DNA from: Oscillospiraceae bacterium
Lineage (GTDB): Bacteria; Bacillota; Clostridia; Oscillospirales; CAG-272
Assembly: GCA_015064185.1 (NCBI GenBank)
Contig: SVSS01000012.1
Location: 1 to 36,951, forward strand
DNA: 36,951 nucleotides
Reading direction: 5' to 3'
Shown one piece after another: positions 23,745 to 33,319 of the stretch. The translations under genes and the position numbers were made by a program. The stretch's first letter is position 1. Each line of letters begins with the position of its first letter. Under the pieces are notes generated by a model. That model had not been told where the DNA came from and did no database searches. It saw nothing but the letters and a program-made list of their open reading frames with translations.

Positions 23745-24300
23745 TTTTCTTTTCTTCCTCCTCGTTTTTTAGCATATGAAATACACGCATTGCCGCGACC
23801 TGCGTTTTACCGTCGGGAATATTGCCCGCCATAACCTCGGCAACCAACTCCTCAAGCGGCATGCGAAAAACCTCAAGGAACTCATCCTCATCGGTGTGCG
23901 ACTCTGCAAAGGTCAGCCCACGTGCCAGGTACAGTCGGATGCGCTCATCCAAGATGGCAGGGGAAGCATAATAATCACCGAGATATACCAGCTCCGAAGC
24001 AACAGCACCCGTTTCCTCCTCAAGCTCACGCAGCGCCGCCTTGCGCGGATCCTCCTCGGGGCTTTCGAGCTTGCCTGCGGGAATCTCTACTAAAATTTCG
24101 TGATACGGGTAGCGATATTGACGCTCCAGCACCACCTCGCCCTCATCGGTAAGGGGCAAAACCGCAACAGCACCGATGTGGTGCACGTACTCGCGCGTTG
24201 CAGGCTTGCCATTCGGCAGCTCAATGGCATCAAGACGCACGTGAAGCACGTTACCGTCAAAAATAGCCTTAGAGCTTACCTTTTTTTCTGTTAATTTCAT
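23728..24300 (-). CDS. NUDIX hydrolase, ADP-ribose pyrophosphatase-like
   Basis: This 190-residue protein probably hydrolyses ADP-ribose or a related nucleoside diphosphate. The NUDIX box runs from IPAGKLE through RELEEETG (residues of about 75-97), with one extra residue in the first loop compared with typical ADPRases. The upstream REYVHHIGAVAVLPL and the downstream SPAILDERIRLYLARGL are characteristic of the ADPRase group. I chose the ATG at 24300; a start at 24324 would leave almost no leader after the promoter (24337-24365). The C-terminus is a Glu/Lys-rich tail overlapping the MFS gene. Confidence 0.9.
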   Translation of the reverse strand: MKLTEKKVSSKAIFDGNVLHVRLDAIELPNGKPATREYVHHIGAVAVLPLTDEGEVVLERQYRYPYHEILVEIPAGKLESPEEDPRKAALRELEEETGAVASELVYLGDYYASPAILDERIRLYLARGLTFAESHTDEDEFLEVFRMPLEELVAEVMAGNIPDGKTQVAAMRVFHMLKNEEEEKKNEAEL

Positions 24301-24336
24301 GGATCGATCTATCCCTTCTTGCATATCTGTGTTTAT

Positions 24337-24365
24337 ATTATACTCCATTTTTCTCATTTTGTAAA
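24337..24365 (-). promoter_or_regulatory. Promoter of the NUDIX-MFS-GDPD operon
   Basis: On the minus strand, TTTACA (24365-24360), a 17-base spacer and TATAAT (24342-24337). It is about 37 bases before the ATG at 24300. Confidence 0.8.
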
Positions 24366-24401
24366 CCCACACCCTTCATAATTATAGCGCCACTCTGCCA
24401 C

Positions 24402-24429
24402 AAAAAGCCGTGCTTGACACACGGCTTTT
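24402..24429 (-). terminator. Terminator of recA-recX
   Basis: The stem GCCGTG/CACGGC (24407-24412 with 24420-24425), with flanking A/T runs extending it, has five T on the minus-strand side. It lies just after the recX stop. Confidence 0.85.
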
Positions 24430-24453
24430 AAATTTTTTGGCATTATGATGAGG

Positions 24454-25098
24454 TCAATGCTCATTTTTTTGTGATATTGCCTGCTTGATCTCATGTACAG
24501 TGTATCCGTAACGCACGAGTGATGACACAAAGCGCGAGGCATCCGCCTCGGTCAAGGGTAATGTCATACGGCGCCGCGCTATCAGCTTTTCGCATCGTCT
24601 TGCGGCATTTTTTGTGAGCAAAAATTTTTTTACAGCCGAAAGAGCTGCCTCGCCGTATCCCTTGGCACGCACGTCAAGTAAAATACGCCGATCGCCCCAC
24701 AGCTTGCCTATTCCCTTTTCCGCTTCGCGCAACGCACCTGCCGTTTCATCGGCATATCCGCGCGCAAAAAGCTCTGCTGCAGCCGCCGCGGCGATCTCTT
24801 TTTCCACACCCCGTTGCCGCATTTTTTGTATCAACCTTAACTGTGACACCGCCCCCGCACCAAGCAAACGCAGCCCCATATCAAGCGCCCCTGTCATTTT
24901 GCTCTCGGCAACAAGGCGCTCATACTCATCCCCACTCAGCACGCCGCATTGCGGTACATAAGGAAGGCGCGCGGCAAAAACCGTCAGTATCTCCCGGCTT
25001 ACCTGCTCCCCTTGCAAAATTTTAATATGCAAGAGAAGGCGCGCGCCGCCATCGGCGGCGCGCACATGAGATAACTCTATTTTTCTATCAGTTGTCAT
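24454..25098 (-). CDS. recX: RecX regulatory protein
   Basis: This 214-residue protein fits RecX, which binds along RecA filaments and modulates strand exchange. It is mostly helical and contains the family repeats: [35 protein letters not shown], and a C-terminal [21 protein letters not shown]. The length is in the range for Gram-positive RecX. The ATG overlaps the end of recA by 11 bases, so the gene is translationally coupled to recA. This genetic link strongly supports the call. Confidence 0.9.
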   Translation of the reverse strand: MTTDRKIELSHVRAADGGARLLLHIKILQGEQVSREILTVFAARLPYVPQCGVLSGDEYERLVAESKMTGALDMGLRLLGAGAVSQLRLIQKMRQRGVEKEIAAAAAAELFARGYADETAGALREAEKGIGKLWGDRRILLDVRAKGYGEAALSAVKKFLLTKNAARRCEKLIARRRMTLPLTEADASRFVSSLVRYGYTVHEIKQAISQKNEH

Positions 25099-26209
25099 CG
25101 CCCATATTCAGTGCCTGCAGGTCGAACTCCTCCTCGTCCTCGTCGTCCACGTCAAAGGTTTCTTCCTTCATATCCATGCTTGCAGAACGCGCACGGATCT
25201 TTTCATCGATCTCGGCAAAGAGTGCGGTGTTGGTTTCAAGCATCTTTCTGATGTTATCCTTGCCCTGCCCCAAGCGCTCTCCGTTATAGGAGAACCACGA
25301 ACCGCTTTTTTGGATCACGTCAAGCGCAAGACCGATATCCACCAGCTCGCCCGCACGGGAAATACCCTTGCCGTAAAGAATATCAAATTCCGCTACACGG
25401 AAGGGGGGTGCGACCTTATTCTTAACGATCTTACATTTTACATGATTGCCATAAATATCATTACCATTTTTCAGTTGCTCGGTCTTGCGCACGTCAATAC
25501 GCACCGAAGCGTAGAACTTAAGTGCACGGCCACCCGTTGTGGTTTCGGGATTTCCGTACATGACGCCGACCTTTTCACGCAGCTGGTTGATAAAGATGAC
25601 AACGGCATTGCTCTTAGAGATCACAGCCGAGAGCTTACGCATTGCCTGCGACATGAGGCGCGCCTGCACACCGACCTGCGACTGACCCATATCGCCCTCG
25701 ATCTCCTGACGGGGCACAAGCGCCGCCACCGAGTCGATCACCACCACGTCGATCGCACCGGAGCGCACAAGCGCCTCGGTAATATCAAGCGCATCCTCAC
25801 CGCAATCAGGCTGGGAAACAAGCAGATTATCAATGTCAACGCCAAGCGCCTTGGCATATACGGGATCGAGCGCATGCTCCGCATCGATAAACGCTGCCTG
25901 ACCGCCTGTTTTTTGTACCTCGGCAACGATATGAAGCGCAACCGTGGTTTTACCCGAGGATTCAGGGCCAAAGATCTCAATAATTCTGCCGCGCGGCACA
26001 CCGCCAATACCCAGCGCCATATCAAGGGAAAGCGAGCCTGTATGAACAGCCTGCACCTCCATGTGCGTGTTTTCGCCCAGCTTCATGATCGTGCCGGCGC
26101 CAAAATCGCGCTCAAGCTGCTTAATGGCGGTATCAAGCGCCTTTTTTCTTTCGGTAGCATCAGCACCGCAAAGTGTGGCGGCTGTTTTTTTAGAGGTTGC
26201 TTTCATCAT
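25088..26209 (-). CDS. recA: Recombinase RecA
   Basis: RecA forms filaments on single-stranded DNA, drives homologous recombination and activates LexA cleavage. This copy has 373 residues with Walker A GPESSGKT at 81-88, the nearby conserved [42 protein letters not shown] (Walker B) and [20 protein letters not shown] (loop L2). The acidic C-terminal tail ([15 protein letters not shown]) is typical. Two adjacent ATGs (26209, 26206) follow AAGGAAGG; either may be used. No intact GAAC-N4-GTTC box is visible in the promoter region. The gene precedes recX directly. Confidence 0.98.
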   Translation of the reverse strand: MMKATSKKTAATLCGADATERKKALDTAIKQLERDFGAGTIMKLGENTHMEVQAVHTGSLSLDMALGIGGVPRGRIIEIFGPESSGKTTVALHIVAEVQKTGGQAAFIDAEHALDPVYAKALGVDIDNLLVSQPDCGEDALDITEALVRSGAIDVVVIDSVAALVPRQEIEGDMGQSQVGVQARLMSQAMRKLSAVISKSNAVVIFINQLREKVGVMYGNPETTTGGRALKFYASVRIDVRKTEQLKNGNDIYGNHVKCKIVKNKVAPPFRVAEFDILYGKGISRAGELVDIGLALDVIQKSGSWFSYNGERLGQGKDNIRKMLETNTALFAEIDEKIRARSASMDMKEETFDVDDEDEEEFDLQALNMGDDN

Positions 26210-26280
26210 GATTACCTTCCTTTATAAGTAATGCGCGATATATACCCACAAATAGGGGGCGCCATCGCTGAACTGCTATC

Positions 26281-26309
26281 ATTATATCAGCACTTTTTCC
26301 CTTTGTCAA
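26281..26309 (-). promoter_or_regulatory. Promoter of recA-recX
   Basis: On the minus strand, TTGACA (26309-26304), a 17-base spacer and TATAAT (26286-26281): a full consensus match about 75 bases before the recA ATG. I see no GAAC-N4-GTTC SOS operator overlapping it. Confidence 0.88.
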
Positions 26310-26410
26310 GAGGTTTTTGACTTATTTTTTCCAAAAGCGGAAAAATATTTTTATCAAGTGCATAAATTGCACTTTTTGAGTAAAATTATTTTTCCCACTT
26401 TGAGAAAGCT

Positions 26411-26447
26411 AAAAAAGCAGCGCATCTTAGCAAATGCGCTGCTTTTT
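26411..26447 (-). terminator. Terminator of the SPFH/P-ATPase/epimerase operon
   Basis: The stem AGCAGCGCAT/ATGCGCTGCT (26416-26425 with 26434-26443) is followed on the minus strand by six T. It lies about 45 bases beyond the epimerase stop. Confidence 0.9.
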
Positions 26448-26489
26448 AAAAGAAATTTTCCTTTTACAGTTGGACTCCGTGCGTGTCAC

Positions 26490-27362
26490 TCATTGAAACA
26501 AAATCGAGAGCTCCACGCATTTTTCCGTGCCCGGCAAAAGGCGAAACATATTGCATTTTTGCTCGATCGGCAAAACACCGTCCTGCGATGCCATACCATA
26601 CCAAGGCTCTACACAAACATAAGGGCCGTCGTTTTGCGAGGACCAAAAGCCAACATAGGGCGCATCGCCATAGGATACCGTTACGCTGTGCGCGGCTTTA
26701 TCCGATTTCAGCGTCACGCTCTTTGACATGCCCGAGAGGAAAATGCCGTCCACACGGAATAGATCGTGCGAGAGCCACAACCGCTCGCCACCCTCCAAGG
26801 GATAGGGTAACCGTTTACCGCTGTCACAAAACTCCTCGGTAAACACCACATAATCGGGGCTGCACGGCTCGGAAAATTCAAGATAATAGTCGGCGTATTC
26901 GCCCTCACGGGAAAGCGGCACATTAAAGCCGGGGTGGCCGCCCACGGTGGCATACATCAGATCCTCTCCGCGATTTTCTACCAAGAGTCGGCAATTCAGC
27001 TGCATGCCTACCAGCTCGTATTTCACAGAAAACAAGAACTCAAAGGGATAGCAGCTGCGCGTTTCCTCATTGGGGGCAAGCGTGAACGTCAGCGAGGTGC
27101 TGCTCTGCTCGCTGACAGCAAAGACCTGCTTGCGTGCAAAGCCGTGTTGGGACATGCGATAAGTCTTGCCGCGATAGGTAAATTGCCCCTCAAAAAGATT
27201 GCTGCAAATGGGAAAGAGCCAAGGGGATGTTCCTCTCCAATAGGTAGGATCTCCCTGCCAAAGATATTCACAGCCATCCGCCTTTAAAACGCAGGACTTC
27301 AGCTCCGCACCAAGATCAGATATCTTGACCGTAAGGAATTCATTTTCAAGTGTGTAGATCAC
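26490..27362 (-). CDS. Aldose 1-epimerase family protein (LacX-like)
   Basis: This 290-residue protein belongs to the galactose-mutarotase-like superfamily. It has MIYTLENEFLTVKISDLGAELKS, QGDPTYWRGTSPWLFPICSNL, YRMSQHGFARK and GGHPGFNVPL, and near the end CVEPWYGMA. These match the LacX/YeaD-like branch, which may act on aldoses or sugar phosphates. The start is a GTG at 27362 with AAGGAG six bases upstream. It lies 23 bases downstream of the P-type ATPase gene without a terminator between, so it is likely the last gene of the SPFH operon. A functional link with the ATPase is unclear. Confidence 0.88.
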   Translation of the reverse strand: MIYTLENEFLTVKISDLGAELKSCVLKADGCEYLWQGDPTYWRGTSPWLFPICSNLFEGQFTYRGKTYRMSQHGFARKQVFAVSEQSSTSLTFTLAPNEETRSCYPFEFLFSVKYELVGMQLNCRLLVENRGEDLMYATVGGHPGFNVPLSREGEYADYYLEFSEPCSPDYVVFTEEFCDSGKRLPYPLEGGERLWLSHDLFRVDGIFLSGMSKSVTLKSDKAAHSVTVSYGDAPYVGFWSSQNDGPYVCVEPWYGMASQDGVLPIEQKCNMFRLLPGTEKCVELSILFQ

Positions 27363-27385
27363 GGTTTTCTCCTTCTATATAGCAA

Positions 27386-29296
27386 TTATTGCTTGCGCAA
27401 GATGCGAGAGCTGTTAAGCAGCACAGCAAATGCGCCGAAATTGTGAAGCACGGTTCCCGCCAGAGCACTGATCACGCCAAGGGCGGAAAGGGACATCATC
27501 ACAGCGGTGATGCCGATCGACAGCACCAGATTTTGATAGATCACACGGCGCGTTTGGCGCGCGAGTGACACCACAAACGGTATGTTCATAAGGTTGTTAT
27601 TCATCAGCGCAATATCAGCGGATTCAATGGCTAGATCCGAGCCCATAGCGCCCATGGCGATGCCAACCGTTGCCTCGCGCAGGATCAGCGCATCGTTGAT
27701 ACCGTCACCCACAGCAAGCACGTTATGCTCGCCCACCGAGATCTCGCGCAGGCGCTCAAGCTTATCCTGCGGCAACAGCTTTGCCATGACCTCATCCACA
27801 CCAATTTCTGCTGCAATTGCCGCAGCAGGCTCCTCGCGGTCGCCCGTGAGGATCACGGTCCTGCCCGCGCCAAGCGCACGCAACTCCGACACACACGCCG
27901 CGGCATTTTCGCGCACGGTATCGTTAAAGCACACAGCACCAAGCAGCTCCCCATCACGCGCAACATAGCTTACACTACCCAAAGCGCCCTCAGGAAAGCC
28001 GACGGGGATCGCTACGCCAACGCTCTCGAGCCACTCTCGTCTGCCAAAACGGATCACGGCGCCACCCTCGGCACTCTGTGCCTCCACGCCACCGCCCGAG
28101 ATCTCACGCACCTCAAGCGCGCGATCGAAATCAAGATGCTTTGTCGCCGCGCTGATCGCGCGTGAAACGGGATGTACCGATCCTACCGCCACAGAAGCCG
28201 CGGTACGCAGCAGCTCCTCCTCGGTCACATTGCCATAGGGGATGGCGGCATCAAGGCAGAGCTCGCCGCATGTCACAGTACCTGTTTTATCAAACACAAC
28301 GGTATCTATCTCGGTAAGCTCCTCGATAAACTTGGAGTTTTTGATCAGAATGCCGCGCTTGGTAGAAACCGAAAGCGCCGCGATCATGGGTGCTGAGCTG
28401 ACCAGCATCTGCCCACAGGGGCAGGAAACCACCAAAATGGCAATTGCCTTGCCGATATCCGCACTGACAAGCGCCACAGCACCTGCCACAGCCAGCACAA
28501 ACGGAATATAATATCCGAGGAAGCGGTCCGTGAGGCGAGATTCGGGCACTGAGATGCCCTCGGATTGCTCAAGCAATCTCAAGATCTTGGAAAAAGAGGT
28601 ATCTACGTACGCACGCTTTACCTCTACCACGATCCTACCCGTAAGATTGACCGTGCCCGCATATACCGTGTCACCCAAAGCCGCACGTGCAGGCTGCGGC
28701 TCACCCGTCAGAGATTTTTGGTCAATATCGGTTTCGCCGCTTACCACAACGCCATCGATCGGGATGCAGCACCCGGGCTTGATCACGATCAGTTGCCCTA
28801 TCTCAAGGGTGCGCGCATCCACCTCGCGCTCCTCGCCTTCTGCGAGAAGCACCGCTGTGGTCTGCTGCATTTTTTTGAGCCCTTCAATGACGTCACGCCC
28901 ACCCATGATGCTGCGCTCCTCGAGCAAATGCACCACATTAAGGATGAGTGGTATCAGCAAGCCGAGGATCAGCTCCTTCTGAAACACACACGCAACAACC
29001 GCGACGCCCACCAGGATCTCCATAGCGTTTGTTAAATTTTTTGTAAAAATACCCTTCACACCTGCCACGATCACGGGCACGCCCTCAATGAGCACACCGA
29101 CGAAATACAGCAGCTGCGGCACGATCTCATGCTGCCCCTTTAATATGTAGGTATAAAACAGCCCCACCGCAAGACAGGTCAGCGTAATCAGCCCGCATAT
29201 AATATCCCGTGTCAGCTTTTTGCGCCCCTGCTCGGTGAGATTATCCCGAGAGAGGGCCTCCAAGCTGCTACGGCCCATATGATCAATATTTTCCAT
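27386..29296 (-). CDS. P1B-like P-type ATPase without metal-binding domain
   Basis: This 636-residue heavy-metal-type cation pump has TGEP (197-200, actuator), a transmembrane metal-site motif SCPCG (291-295, instead of the usual SCPCAL), the phosphorylation site DKTGT (336-340, Asp336), an HP dipeptide at about 373 (SVHPVS), and GDGIND (530-535). It has no N-terminal CxxC heavy-metal domain; the N-terminus is a short charged stretch before the first helix. About eight membrane helices are visible. The ion is not clear. It follows the SPFH genes at 22 bases and shares their promoter, and an epimerase gene follows. Ribosome-binding site: GTGGGG before the ATG. Confidence 0.9.
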   Translation of the reverse strand: MENIDHMGRSSLEALSRDNLTEQGRKKLTRDIICGLITLTCLAVGLFYTYILKGQHEIVPQLLYFVGVLIEGVPVIVAGVKGIFTKNLTNAMEILVGVAVVACVFQKELILGLLIPLILNVVHLLEERSIMGGRDVIEGLKKMQQTTAVLLAEGEEREVDARTLEIGQLIVIKPGCCIPIDGVVVSGETDIDQKSLTGEPQPARAALGDTVYAGTVNLTGRIVVEVKRAYVDTSFSKILRLLEQSEGISVPESRLTDRFLGYYIPFVLAVAGAVALVSADIGKAIAILVVSCPCGQMLVSSAPMIAALSVSTKRGILIKNSKFIEELTEIDTVVFDKTGTVTCGELCLDAAIPYGNVTEEELLRTAASVAVGSVHPVSRAISAATKHLDFDRALEVREISGGGVEAQSAEGGAVIRFGRREWLESVGVAIPVGFPEGALGSVSYVARDGELLGAVCFNDTVRENAAACVSELRALGAGRTVILTGDREEPAAAIAAEIGVDEVMAKLLPQDKLERLREISVGEHNVLAVGDGINDALILREATVGIAMGAMGSDLAIESADIALMNNNLMNIPFVVSLARQTRRVIYQNLVLSIGITAVMMSLSALGVISALAGTVLHNFGAFAVLLNSSRILRKQ

Positions 29297-29318
29297 ATAT
29301 ACACCCCACTGTACACAA

Positions 29319-30260
29319 CTACGGATTGATAAAGATCTTATTATCCCCGTCTTGCACCACGTAGACCTTTTTCAGCTTTTGCATAAAGGCAATGGATTTG
29401 GCGGAATAGATGCGCGTTTTTACAACATCGGGTCGCTGCTCATATTCATCAAGCACGCCCCAAAACTCCGCGAGCTCCGTGTTTGCCACTGCAATCTTTC
29501 TTGAAAATTCGGCGTTTGCCTCAGCGACCAGCGTCGTTGCCTCTGAATCTGCCGCCAACAGCAGTCCTGCCTTGTATTGATTGGCACGTTCCACAGTAGT
29601 CGTCGCCTGTACGGTAGCGGAATTGACCGCCTCATACACGTCACGCACCTCCTCGGGCATGCTGACGTTTGTCAGCTCTACAGTGGTAAGCGTGACACCG
29701 GCTCCCATAACGGCAAGCTTTTCCTGTGCGCGCTTCAAGACCGACTTGGCATAGGCATCCTTGCCGTCAGTAAGCAAATTGTCAACATTAACGCGTGCCG
29801 CCTCGTTGAGCATGGCGGTGCTCACGGAGGTGTTTATCACAGCGGAAATGTCCTTTACGTACAACGCATACGCAACAGGATCCGAAATAACGTATTTTAC
29901 AGAAGCAGCTACCACGGCAATATTTTGATCACCCGTGATCACATATCCGCCATCAAGCGTAGTAGCCTCGTTAGGATCCGTGTAATACGTGGTAACCTTT
30001 TGCTCCATCACTCTCCCCGTAGGGACCATGATGACCTCATCGATGATATAGGGAAATGCAAACATGAGCCCCGGCTCCTGCACCTGCTCCTCATAATTGT
30101 CGCCCACCAGCTTGCCAAAGCGCAGCACCACAGCTACGTTGCCCGTTTCAACCACACGAAGGCCCGAAAGGAAGATGCCGATGACCACAAGAATGACCAG
30201 TATCAAAAAATACTTAGTGACTGTTTCGAGAACGTCGGCAAATAATGTTTTTTGCTTCAT
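29319..30260 (-). CDS. SPFH-domain membrane protein, HflC/HflK-like
   Basis: This 313-residue protein has an N-terminal membrane helix (about 18-35). The SPFH/band-7 domain begins VVETGNVAVVLRFGKLVGD and continues with EPGLMFAFPYIIDEVIMV. A helical, Ala/Glu-rich stretch (about 215-265) follows, and the tail ends DNKIFINP. In E. coli, HflK and HflC form a cage around FtsH; no ftsH lies here. The ATG at 30260 follows AAGGAG seven bases away, and the gap after the preceding gene is 11 bases. It is the third of three adjacent SPFH genes and precedes the P-type ATPase. Assignment to the SPFH family is firm; the partner is inferred. Confidence 0.9.
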   Translation of the reverse strand: MKQKTLFADVLETVTKYFLILVILVVIGIFLSGLRVVETGNVAVVLRFGKLVGDNYEEQVQEPGLMFAFPYIIDEVIMVPTGRVMEQKVTTYYTDPNEATTLDGGYVITGDQNIAVVAASVKYVISDPVAYALYVKDISAVINTSVSTAMLNEAARVNVDNLLTDGKDAYAKSVLKRAQEKLAVMGAGVTLTTVELTNVSMPEEVRDVYEAVNSATVQATTTVERANQYKAGLLLAADSEATTLVAEANAEFSRKIAVANTELAEFWGVLDEYEQRPDVVKTRIYSAKSIAFMQKLKKVYVVQDGDNKIFINP

Positions 30261-30271
30261 ACACACTCTCC

Positions 30272-31396
30272 TTACGGCATCGTAATGCCGTTATCCGCGG
30301 CAGCCTGCTCAATCAGTGCGGCAATACCGTTGATGAGCGCCTCGCGCTCCGCCTCGGGGAGCTTAGTGAGAATGTAGGTAAGATCCTTGATAACGGTCTG
30401 ATCACCCTCGATCTCCATATTTTTCGAGTACTCGGTCAAAATGTTAAAGGGATACTCATCTGCTTTCACGACCAAAATCGTTGAGTTGTTTACAGAAGAT
30501 ACCACCGTATCAAGGTTTTTGAGGAATTTATAAAGCTCGATATTGGCAGCTTGCGCATCGGCATAGATCTTGGCAACCTCGGTTTCTGTCTGCGCCTTAA
30601 TAGCAGCCGCATCGATCACGCCTTGATTGACTCTATCCGCCGCCTCAACATCCGCGCCCGATGTGATCTCATTTGCCTTTCTTTCAGCCTCTGCAAGTAT
30701 AATATCAATATCCTTTTCACGGTCCGCGCGCATCTGCTCAAACACCGCATTCAGGTTTTGATCCGGCAAGGACAAGCGCAGGATGCTCACATCCACCACA
30801 TTGATGCCGTAATTGACGAGGCAATTCTCCTTCACACGGGTAAAGATCTCATTTTGGATCTCATCGATCTTGATATTTTCCTTTTCAAGCGAAACAAGGG
30901 ACGTAAGCTCGTATGCACCAAGTGTGCTGTTCGTGGCACTAAAGATCTGCGCCTGAATATACGACTCCGCTACGCCTGCCGCGCCAACGCTGTTGTGATA
31001 GAGCACGGGGTCAGCAATCTCCCACACCGCACAGGATTGCAAAATGATATTGCGCTTGTCCTTTGTTGTCGTTTCCAGTCGGTTTGATTCAAGCGTGATC
31101 AGACGGTCATCATACGTTACAACAGTTTCAAAGGGCCATGGCAGCTTCATGTAAAGCCCTGCCTCCTCGGTTTCGGCGCGCACCGCGCCAAAGCGCAAAA
31201 CCACAGCGCAGCTGCCCTCACGCACCTCGTAGGTAAATCCAAACCAGAAGAGCACCAAGAGCACGATAGCAGCGGTCAAATATTTTGCCACTCTGCTCAT
31301 TATACCGAGAGCCCCCTCCTTCTTTTTCGCAGGCGCATTGGTTGCAGTGCTCTCTGCGATCAGCTGCTTTGCATCATTTATCTTTCTTTTACTCAT
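30272..31396 (-). CDS. SPFH-domain membrane protein, HflK-like
   Basis: This 374-residue protein has a basic cytoplasmic N-terminus, one membrane helix (about 45-61) and an SPFH domain. The domain contains VREGSCAVVLRFGAVRAETEEAGLYMKLPWPFETVVTYDDR, the PWPF signature of HflK-type proteins. A coiled helical segment (about 240-300) and a C-terminal extension follow. I chose the ATG at 31396, preceded by GAGGA, ten bases after the preceding gene's stop. The gene lies between the long SPFH fusion and the HflC-like gene in one operon. It probably assembles with its neighbours into a hetero-oligomeric membrane cage. Confidence 0.9.
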   Translation of the reverse strand: MSKRKINDAKQLIAESTATNAPAKKKEGALGIMSRVAKYLTAAIVLLVLFWFGFTYEVREGSCAVVLRFGAVRAETEEAGLYMKLPWPFETVVTYDDRLITLESNRLETTTKDKRNIILQSCAVWEIADPVLYHNSVGAAGVAESYIQAQIFSATNSTLGAYELTSLVSLEKENIKIDEIQNEIFTRVKENCLVNYGINVVDVSILRLSLPDQNLNAVFEQMRADREKDIDIILAEAERKANEITSGADVEAADRVNQGVIDAAAIKAQTETEVAKIYADAQAANIELYKFLKNLDTVVSSVNNSTILVVKADEYPFNILTEYSKNMEIEGDQTVIKDLTYILTKLPEAEREALINGIAALIEQAAADNGITMP

Positions 31397-31406
31397 GATA
31401 GATTCC

Positions 31407-33227
31407 TCACTCCTTTGCATCGGAAGTAATACTTCCGATGTAAATGTTTTCCTCGTTGACGCCGTTTCCGACGATCACGATCTTTGCCCCCGAATATGCC
31501 TGGGAAATGGCTTGCATGTACTTGTAATAGCGGTAGTCATCGGGGTAAGCCTTATCTGCCTCCACGCTTGCAAGAAATTCTGCAACCGACCCCTTAGCCG
31601 CTCCGATCGCATCGTAGCGTTCAATATTGGCAAGTGCCACCTTGCTGTCATAATCCACCCACGCCCAGGCAATGCGCTCGCCCTTGTACGCTTCTGCATT
31701 GATCAAGATCTTTTCCGCCTCGATCTCGGCGCTGATGAGCTCCTGATACACGTCAGCGATCTCCACGGGCGGGTGAATGCTTTCAAGCACCACACTAACG
31801 ACCTCAAGGCCGGTATTGTATCGCGCCATATATGTACTCAGCTCCTCACGGAAGGTTTCGGCAAACACCGCACGGTCGCCCGAAAGCATGGTATCAAGAT
31901 CACTTGTAATGGTGCGCATCGTCACGATCTCGTAAGACGCCGCGCTCATGAGAAGCTCGGGGGTGGCGCTGGTCGTAAGATAGGCACGCAGATCGGAAAT
32001 GCGGTACATCACACGCAAATTGATCGAAACCAGCTCGTTGCCACCGCCAAGCAGCAGGCGATACTCGTCACTGCCATGGGCTTCTGTCCAGAAGTTGTCG
32101 GCATTCCCCTCGGAAACATAGCCCACTGTCATCTGGCTCACGGTTTTGGTGTCATAGACCTCCACCTTGTCAAAGGGCCAAGGAAGCGTCAAATGAAGAC
32201 CGGGGTCAAGTGTTTCCTCCTGCAGCCTGCCGAGGCGATAATGCGCCGCCTCCTGATTGGAGTTGACCAGGACAACACTGCTTGCACCCCAAAGCAACAG
32301 CACCGCGCCAAGCGCGGCAAAGGGCAACGCCTGCTTGATCATCTGCATGCTCCAAAGCGAGCGCATACTGATGCCCGTATTTTTTTCAAGATAGGTAAGA
32401 ATGCCAAGGCTTCCGCCCTCAACCCCCGGTGCGGGGGCTGTGATCTCGGGTGCCACGCCAAGCTCGTGTCTGACCAAAACCACAAACAGTGAGATCATCA
32501 TAAACACCGTTTTGTACGCAAACAGCAACACCAAGGCAAGCGTGAGCCATTTGGAAAGATCGTATGATCCAAGCAATATCAGCAGTATGGTGGCAGCCGT
32601 CAGCAGCAGTGCAAGACGTCCAAGGGCAAATGCGCTTTGCAGATTGCGCAGCAGGGCAATGCCGTATCTTGCCGTCGCGCCGTCACCGGACCTCTGTGCG
32701 ATCTCACGGGCGCGGTGCTTACACCACTTGCCAAGCACAATGAACACCACAAAGACGGCAGCAATAAGTACAAGCAAAAAATAACTCAACCGATTGGTAT
32801 AGGATGTGCCTCGTGCCGCACTCCAAAAGAACACATTTATCACCGCCACGGCGATAACGATCAAGGCGGCCAGCAAAGGCGTGCGCTTGCGCGCCACCAA
32901 GCGCACGCATGCGCGCACCGTGCGCGCAGCTCCGTTTTTCAGAGTCGCGCCAAATCCTTTTTGGGGCTTATCCTTATCAACGTCAGTGTTATTTTCCAAC
33001 GCCTGTGCGTCAGGCTGCTCCGTTTTACCAAAGCTGCCACGCGGGATCAACAAACAAAAATTGATTGCTGCGGGCATTAATAAGAGCAACGCGATCAGCA
33101 GTAAGGGCTGAAAATACGTTTGATAACGCAGCACGATAAGTAGCGTGGCACTTGCCACAAGACAACCGACCGATGCAAGCGTGACCTTGTTTGCCATGCC
33201 CCATGGCTTGCGGGGTTTTTGGCTCAT
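31407..33227 (-). CDS. Polytopic membrane domain fused to an SPFH (HflK-like) domain
   Basis: This 606-residue protein is much larger than HflK (about 400). The first 300 residues carry about six hydrophobic segments (about 13-33, 39-62, 119-137, 146-167, 205-222, 228-252) and no known domain. A seventh segment (about 303-325) leads into an SPFH domain: NSNQEAAHYRLGRLQEETLDPGLHLTLPWPFDKVEVYDTK, again with PWPF. Later comes VVLESIHPPVEIADVYQELISAEIEAEK, the HflK-like helix. The ATG at 33227 follows TGGAGG seven bases away; an upstream frame to 33284 is less likely. This is the first gene of the operon, behind the promoter at 33320-33348. The N-terminal domain could anchor or gate something in the membrane, but its function is unknown. 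Confidence 0.88.
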   Translation of the reverse strand: MSQKPRKPWGMANKVTLASVGCLVASATLLIVLRYQTYFQPLLLIALLLLMPAAINFCLLIPRGSFGKTEQPDAQALENNTDVDKDKPQKGFGATLKNGAARTVRACVRLVARKRTPLLAALIVIAVAVINVFFWSAARGTSYTNRLSYFLLVLIAAVFVVFIVLGKWCKHRAREIAQRSGDGATARYGIALLRNLQSAFALGRLALLLTAATILLILLGSYDLSKWLTLALVLLFAYKTVFMMISLFVVLVRHELGVAPEITAPAPGVEGGSLGILTYLEKNTGISMRSLWSMQMIKQALPFAALGAVLLLWGASSVVLVNSNQEAAHYRLGRLQEETLDPGLHLTLPWPFDKVEVYDTKTVSQMTVGYVSEGNADNFWTEAHGSDEYRLLLGGGNELVSINLRVMYRISDLRAYLTTSATPELLMSAASYEIVTMRTITSDLDTMLSGDRAVFAETFREELSTYMARYNTGLEVVSVVLESIHPPVEIADVYQELISAEIEAEKILINAEAYKGERIAWAWVDYDSKVALANIERYDAIGAAKGSVAEFLASVEADKAYPDDYRYYKYMQAISQAYSGAKIVIVGNGVNEENIYIGSITSDAKE

Positions 33228-33319
33228 AGTATAACCTCCATTTGAACAATTCGTGTCAAATATGCAATCAAAATGCCAACTCAAAAAGAGTTGCTATTTA
33301 ACATTAAATACATGATTTT

